This document shows, piece by piece, positions 55,269 to 64,000 of a DNA stretch of 64,000 nt. Under the pieces are notes generated by a model, which was not told the origin of the DNA, ran no database searches, and saw nothing but the letters and a program-made list of their open reading frames with translations. This DNA is from Pediococcus claussenii ATCC BAA-344 (lineage in GTDB: Bacteria > Bacillota > Bacilli > Lactobacillales > Lactobacillaceae): contig NC_016605.1 in assembly GCF_000237995.1 (NCBI RefSeq), positions 1 through 64,000 of the forward strand, read 5' to 3'. A program made the position numbers and the translations under genes. How positions within the stretch are numbered: the stretch's first letter is position 1; the number at the start of each line of letters is the position of its first letter.

Positions 55269-56522
55269 ATGAATATTATTGATGAGTTAGACTGGCGTGG
55301 CGCGATCAATCAGCAAACGGACGCTGAAGGTCTTAAAAAATTAACAGAGGAAAAGTCCATAGGTTTATATGCAGGAATTGACCCAACCGGGGATAGCATG
55401 CATATTGGGCATCTGATCCCTTTCATGATTTTGAAAAGATTCCAAGAAATGGGACATAAGCCAGTGATTGTTATCGGTGGTGGAACAGGCTCAATTGGAG
55501 ATCCATCCGGTAAAAAGGCCGAACGTGTTTTGCAAACGATGGATCAGGTTAAGCATAACGAAGAGGCATTAACGAAACAAATGTTAAAGTTTTTTGGCAA
55601 TGAAAATTTTCGTATTGTAAATAACCGTGATTGGCTTTCAAAAATTTCACTGTTAGATTTTTTACGTGACTATGGTAAGTTGTTTAATGTCAATAATATG
55701 CTGGCAAAGGAAGTCGTTGCTAGTAGGCTAGAAGTAGGGATTTCATTTACCGAATTTACTTACCAAATTTTACAATCTGTTGATTTCTTACATTTGTACA
55801 AAAATGAAGATGTTCAATTACAAATTGGTGGTGGAGACCAGTGGGGAAACATTACGGCTGGTACGGATTTGATTCACCGTATGGAAGGACAAGAGGCGAA
55901 GGTATTCGGTCTCACAATCCCGTTGTTACTTAAAGCCGATGGTACTAAATTTGGTAAATCAGAGGGTGGTAACATCTGGTTAGATCCTGAAAAGACATCT
56001 CCATACGAATTCTATCAATTTTGGTTTAACCAGGATGACCGGGATGTCTTGAAATTTTTGAAGTATTTTACATTTTTGGATCAGGATGAAATTAATGAAT
56101 TAGCCGATAAGATTCAAACTGCACCCGAAAAGCGTGAAGCACAGCGTCGATTGGCACAGGAAGTAACCAAATTTGTTCACGGCGAAAAAGCAGTCCAAGA
56201 GGCTGAAAATATTTCAGCAGCGCTTTTCTCGGGAGACGTGCAAAATCTAACTGCAAGCGAAATCGAACAAGGCTTCAAAAATATGCCAAGTGTTGATATT
56301 ACCAACCAAAAAGAAAATATCGTTCTTTGGTTAGTTGATACAACCAAGATTGAACCGTCAAGACGTCAAGCACGCGAAGATGTTCAAAACGGGGCTATTC
56401 GTATTAATGGTGAAAAAATAACGGATCTTGAAGCTGAGATTGATCCTAATGAACGGTTTGACGGTAAGTTTGTGATTGTACGTCGTGGAAAGAAAAAATA
56501 TTTCTTAGCAAGAGTGAAATAA
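55269..56522 (+). CDS. tyrS: Tyrosyl-tRNA synthetase
   Basis: TyrRS charges tRNA-Tyr. The 417-residue class I enzyme has the HIGH motif in DSMHIGHLIPF, the tyrosine pocket region YQILQSVDFLHLY and GGGDQWGNI, the KMSKS-type KFGKS and a C-terminal S4 RNA-binding domain (about 350-417). AAAGGAGGG precedes the ATG. Expression is controlled by the upstream T-box. Confidence 0.98.
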   Translation: MNIIDELDWRGAINQQTDAEGLKKLTEEKSIGLYAGIDPTGDSMHIGHLIPFMILKRFQEMGHKPVIVIGGGTGSIGDPSGKKAERVLQTMDQVKHNEEALTKQMLKFFGNENFRIVNNRDWLSKISLLDFLRDYGKLFNVNNMLAKEVVASRLEVGISFTEFTYQILQSVDFLHLYKNEDVQLQIGGGDQWGNITAGTDLIHRMEGQEAKVFGLTIPLLLKADGTKFGKSEGGNIWLDPEKTSPYEFYQFWFNQDDRDVLKFLKYFTFLDQDEINELADKIQTAPEKREAQRRLAQEVTKFVHGEKAVQEAENISAALFSGDVQNLTASEIEQGFKNMPSVDITNQKENIVLWLVDTTKIEPSRRQAREDVQNGAIRINGEKITDLEAEIDPNERFDGKFVIVRRGKKKYFLARVK

Positions 56523-56523
56523 T

Positions 56524-56597
56524 AAAAAGCTTTCATAGAAACCAAACGTGGATTGGTAATTAAGTTACCCACATTGGTCGAATATGAAAGCTTTTTA
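56524..56597. terminator. Bidirectional terminator between tyrS and the MFS gene
   Basis: A 14-bp outer stem AAAAAGCTTTCATA/TATGAAAGCTTTTT with an inner CCAA-GTGG/CCAC-TTGG stem. A/T runs on both flanks suit convergent transcription. Confidence 0.85.
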
Positions 56598-56606
56598 ATT
56601 TTAAAA

Positions 56607-57941
56607 TTACGTATTTTGTCTGTCTTTAATCATTAATGCTAGTATAAGGGCAATAACTTCTAGTATAAGGAAAAAGATAAAAACAGAGTGAAAGTTTGAT
56701 TGCCCCAGGAGGACTGTAGCAATTACAATCGCTGTTGATCCTAGAATTTGGCGGATAGTAGCGATTATCGAGGAACCATGTGGAATTTGACTGTTTGGTA
56801 GTGAGTTTGCTCCCAGTGTGGTTGCAGGCATCATAACAAATGCGTTCCCTGCTTCTACAATAGCACTGGATATGATAGCAACCCATAGATTATTAACGGT
56901 AAGATTAATTAATAGTAGGGACCAACCAACTATAAATAAAATGAAGCCAATTAACATAACACGCTTAAAACCGGTTCGATCTGCCAACTTGCCACTTTTT
57001 CTATTGAGCCATGATAAAAGAGCGGCAGCGGGAACTAAAGCTAGTCCTGACCAAAGGGGTGACAATCCGATGACCTGTTGGTAATAGAGGGGCATAATTA
57101 CGGTGATTGTAATTAGCGACATATAGGAAGCAGCCGTTAGAAGAACAGCAATATCGAAGTTCAGGATAGTCAAGATTTGCAAATGTAACAACGGTTCTTT
57201 TATATGTAACTGGCGGTAGACGAAACCGGCCAGCATAATTATGGATCCCAGTAAAATTATAACTAGGGAAAAGGTTGCACCTTTTTTTGGAAGTTCATTG
57301 ATAAAGTATAGTACCCCAATTATTCCGATGGAAAGGATTACGGATAGAACGTCTAGCTGTGATTTTTTTTGTTGTAACGGATTAACAATAGTTTGCGTGG
57401 CCAAAATGAAAACCAATAATAGAAGTAAAGTGAAAAATACAAAGATAGCTTGCCAATTTATTAATTGTAGTAGGACGCCAGAGACAATGGGACCAACAGC
57501 CAAGGCGGAACCCATTACTAAACCGACGGTACCCATAACAGCACCACGATTCTTAATGGGTGTAATTTCTAAAATGACCGATTGATATGAAGGGAAAAGA
57601 ACACCAACGCTAAAACCTTCCATTAAGCGTCCAAGCATAACGATTTGAAAAGTGGGTGCCCATATAATAATTAAGGTACCTGCAATGAATATTGTAATAA
57701 GTGTTAGATACAACAGTTTAAAGTTAACATTATTCAATAGCCAAGGAGATAGAGGCATAACGACACACATCACCAGCATAAACCCGGTTGTTAACCATGA
57801 GATTGTACTGGCTGGTAAATTAAAATAGTGCATGAAAGTTGGATAAGCAGTGGACAGTGCTGACTGGCTAATTGACATTGTAAACGTTCCAATTAGTAGT
57901 GTTACAACGAACCACCAACGTCTTTTTGAATCTAGTTTCAA
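56607..57941 (-). CDS. MFS multidrug exporter (DHA2-like)
   Basis: The 444-residue protein has about 12-14 membrane helices. The opening with SALSTAYPTFMHYF, STISWLTTGFMLVM and GRLMEGFSVGVLFP resembles DHA2 (EmrB/LmrB-like) drug-proton antiporters. The start is a TTG at 57941 placed after AAGGAGGGG. A palindrome just upstream may be the operator of a repressor outside the window. The substrate is unknown; drug or bile-type compounds are typical. Confidence 0.85.
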   Translation of the reverse strand: MKLDSKRRWWFVVTLLIGTFTMSISQSALSTAYPTFMHYFNLPASTISWLTTGFMLVMCVVMPLSPWLLNNVNFKLLYLTLITIFIAGTLIIIWAPTFQIVMLGRLMEGFSVGVLFPSYQSVILEITPIKNRGAVMGTVGLVMGSALAVGPIVSGVLLQLINWQAIFVFFTLLLLLVFILATQTIVNPLQQKKSQLDVLSVILSIGIIGVLYFINELPKKGATFSLVIILLGSIIMLAGFVYRQLHIKEPLLHLQILTILNFDIAVLLTAASYMSLITITVIMPLYYQQVIGLSPLWSGLALVPAAALLSWLNRKSGKLADRTGFKRVMLIGFILFIVGWSLLLINLTVNNLWVAIISSAIVEAGNAFVMMPATTLGANSLPNSQIPHGSSIIATIRQILGSTAIVIATVLLGQSNFHSVFIFFLILEVIALILALMIKDRQNT

Positions 57942-57961
57942 GATAACCCCTCCTTTAAATC

Positions 57962-57976
57962 TTAGAACGATTCTAA
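57962..57976. promoter_or_regulatory. Palindromic operator candidate before the MFS gene
   Basis: TTAGAA-CGA-TTCTAA is a perfect 6-3-6 inverted repeat 21 bases upstream of the TTG start. On the minus strand a GTAGTATTTT -10-like stretch adjoins it. It is suitable for a TetR- or MarR-type dimer. The remaining bases up to 58076 hold nothing recognisable. Confidence 0.5.
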
Positions 57977-58076
57977 AATACTACCAAAAATTGAATGTGT
58001 AAAGGGGAAAAATGGGATTATAAAAACCGTTTTTGCAGTATTTTTGATTATTTTGAAAATTAATTTTGAATTTTAG

Positions 58077-58105
58077 TTGACGAATCAAAGAAATGCTAGT
58101 ATAGT
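58077..58105 (+). promoter_or_regulatory. rRNA promoter P1
   Basis: TTGACG (58077-58082), 17 bases, TATAGT (58100-58105). Confidence 0.75.
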
Positions 58106-58165
58106 TAATCTCTGTTGTCGCGACGAACATTCGCAACACTGATTCAAAATAAATGAAATTAGTTG

Positions 58166-58194
58166 TTGACATGTTCAATCGATGATGTTATGAT
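58166..58194 (+). promoter_or_regulatory. rRNA promoter P2
   Basis: TTGACA (58166-58171), 17 bases, TATGAT (58189-58194). A TTTGAAAACTGAACAA boxA-like antitermination/processing segment follows near 58246. P1 and P2 form the tandem arrangement typical of Firmicute rRNA operons. Confidence 0.85.
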
Positions 58195-58375
58195 TAATTA
58201 GCTGGCAACAAAGCAGTAAGCTTTGAAAACCAACACAGTAGACCTTTGAAAACTGAACAAAATTTTGACAATCAAATGGTGTAGGGATTGAGTAACGAAA
58301 GTTATTCGATAAAACATTATGCGAACGAAGTCAATTCGCAAAACAAACAATTAATGAGCTTATATAGACTCATCA

Positions 58376-59963
<1,588 letters not shown>

Positions 59964-60186
59964 ATAATACGGAAACTACACCATGTCAAAGTTTTGTTTA
60001 GTTTTGAGAGGTCTACTCTCAATTTGTTCTTTGAAAACTGAATAATATCTAAATTTTCTAATATTAATTATGTAAATAATTAAACCGAGAAAACCACCGC
60101 GTAATTTAAAGAGTTATATTAACAAGATTAGTTCAATTAATCGCTAGAATTAAACTCATAAACCACTTTGCCGTCGGCAAAGTATA

Positions 60187-63108
<2,922 letters not shown>

Positions 63109-63201
63109 AGTAAGTGGTGGTTTTCGAAGGAAAATTTAAGATATTATTCAGTTTTGAGAGAACAAAGATTTTCTCAAGCGATAACGTAAGTTAGCGTTGA
63201 G

Positions 63202-63318
63202 TGTGGTGACGATGGCAAGAAGGATACACCTGTACCCATGTCGAACACAGAAGTTAAGCTTCTTAGCGCCGAGAGTAGTTGGAGGATCGCCTCCTGCGAG
63301 GGTAGGACGTTGCCATGC
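63202..63318 (+). rRNA. rrf: 5S ribosomal RNA
   Basis: About 117 bases from TGTGGTGACGATGGCAAGAA with the family core CACCTGTACCCATGTCGAAC and AGAAGTTAAGCTTCTTAGCG. The ends TGGTGAC and GTTGCCA pair to close the molecule. It is the last rRNA of the operon and is followed by a terminator. Confidence 0.93.
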
Positions 63319-63324
63319 AACTTA

Positions 63325-63361
63325 AAGAATTCTTTATCGAAAGATAGAGGATTCTTTTTTT
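63325..63361 (+). terminator. Terminator of the rRNA operon
   Basis: AAGAATTCTTTATC-gaaa-GATAGAGGATTCTT with a GNRA-type loop and seven T residues. Confidence 0.85.
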
Positions 63362-63413
63362 GGTTAAGGTAGTCGAAACGGCTTGAAATATGATATACTA
63401 TAAAGGCTTAATT

Positions 63414-63487
<74 letters not shown>

Positions 63488-63559
63488 TCATCGATACTAC
63501 GTAGGTTAGGGGAATGAATACATCATTTCTTTAGCCTTTTTATTTTTAGGAGTTTTTTC

Positions 63560-64000
63560 ATGGAGATTAAACGAACCCATTTTAGCGACGAACTAACTGA
63601 ATTGTTACTCAGTGCAGACCCATCACTTGAAATGATTAAGAGTTATATATATGAGAGCAATATTTGGATTATTAAGAAGTCTACCTCAACAGTTGGAATA
63701 ATAATTGTTAAAATACTGAACGACGAAAGTGCCGAAATAAAAAATATTGCAGTTCTTGAGGCTGAACAGCATCAAGGATTAGGAACAAAATTAATTGAAT
63801 TTGTTTCAGATTATTACGCTAAACAAGGAATTAAAGACCTTCTAATTGGAACTGGTAATTCATCGTTTAAACAGTTAAAACTTTACCAAGAGCTCGGATT
63901 TCACATCTATGGTCTTCTGCCTGATTTCTTTATAAAGAATTATTCTAAGCCTATTTTTGAGAATAAAATTAGATGTGAAAGTATGATAAAGCTTAGAAAG
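63560..64000 (+). CDS. GNAT-family N-acetyltransferase (partial, cut by window end)
   Basis: The frame from the ATG at 63560 (after TTTAGGAG) is open to the last base, 147 codons without stop, so the C-terminus is missing. The acetyl-CoA-binding pattern is clear: EIKNIAVLEAEQHQGLGTKLI, then LLIGTGNSSFKQLKLYQELGF with the usual aromatic beta-strand. It acetylates an unknown amine substrate. It is preceded by tRNA-Thr. Confidence 0.85.
   Translation, partial: MEIKRTHFSDELTELLLSADPSLEMIKSYIYESNIWIIKKSTSTVGIIIVKILNDESAEIKNIAVLEAEQHQGLGTKLIEFVSDYYAKQGIKDLLIGTGNSSFKQLKLYQELGFHIYGLLPDFFIKNYSKPIFENKIRCESMIKLRK

Noticed and set aside
56818-57585. Plus-strand ORFs of 88 and 114 residues
   Set aside because: They are antisense shadows of the MFS exporter gene, whose minus-strand reading is a full membrane transporter.

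Overview
The window is chromosomal DNA from a low-GC Gram-positive bacterium of the Lactobacillaceae and spans the replication origin. It runs rpmH (minus strand), an oriC with clusters of DnaA boxes, then dnaA-dnaN-yaaA-recF-gyrB-gyrA, rpsF-ssb-rpsR, gdpP-rplI-dnaC. The 16S text (lactobacillus-like V1/V2, anti-SD CCTCCTTTCT at the 3' end) and gene content (pepV, P60/NlpC protein, DUF4767 lipoprotein, water-forming NADH oxidase) fit a Lactobacillaceae genus. The V1 sequence reminds me of Paucilactobacillus, but that is a recollection and not a result.

Region by region: 1-15 kb is the origin and core replication/ribosomal block. 15-18.3 kb holds an MFS carrier, a P60/NlpC cell-wall hydrolase, a DUF1304 membrane protein and a uracil-DNA glycosylase-family protein. 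18.3-20.2 kb is an Lsa-like ABC-F gene behind a leader with a 7-codon ORF and an intrinsic terminator, which looks like an antibiotic-sensing attenuator. 20.2-23.5 kb is a compact cluster of an EAL (c-di-GMP phosphodiesterase) gene broken by one in-frame stop, an NADH oxidase, and an intact membrane GGDEF protein. 23.7-29.7 kb carries a second UDG-like protein, an ABC-2 exporter pair, an FAD-linked oxidase and a YhgE/Pip-type membrane protein. 30-34.3 kb (minus) is YjbR, a PLD-DEAD helicase-DUF3427 protein and a metallo-beta-lactamase-fold hydrolase.

34.4-44.2 kb is the main accessory module. It is a mannose-family PTS operon (IIA, IIB, IIC, IID) with AgaS, NagA, a HAD phosphatase-like protein and, under its own promoter, tagatose-bisphosphate aldolase (lacD). 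This is the N-acetylgalactosamine or GalNAc-disaccharide route: phosphorylating import, deacetylation, deamination/isomerisation to tagatose-6-P, then aldol cleavage. The kinase is not in the window. Both promoters have a near-identical ACTGGT-N4-ACCAGT operator filling the -35/-10 spacer and a second half-related site near the start point. The resident GntR/UTRA repressor is frameshifted inside a (TA)5 tract, and removing one TA restores a full-length regulator. The operon also carries a 675-aa cytoplasmic glycosidase-like protein that I cannot place in a family.

44-58 kb contains a tRNA-Ala(CGC), alpha/beta hydrolases, a diacylglycerol-kinase-family lipid kinase, a secreted protein made of two copies of a roughly 77-residue unit, a DUF4767 lipoprotein, thioredoxin, three NAD(P)-binding reductases, pepV, a MarR regulator with an NQO-like oxidoreductase, a tyrosine T-box with tyrS, and a DHA2-type exporter. 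58-63.5 kb is an rRNA operon (two promoters, 16S-23S-5S without spacer tRNAs), followed by tRNA-Thr(GGT) and a GNAT acetyltransferase cut off by the window edge.

Three genes (the P60 protein, the HAD protein and marR) have their Shine-Dalgarno sequence placed in front of AUU/AUC rather than AUG/GUG/UUG. I saw no CRISPR array, insertion sequence, transposase or prophage gene.
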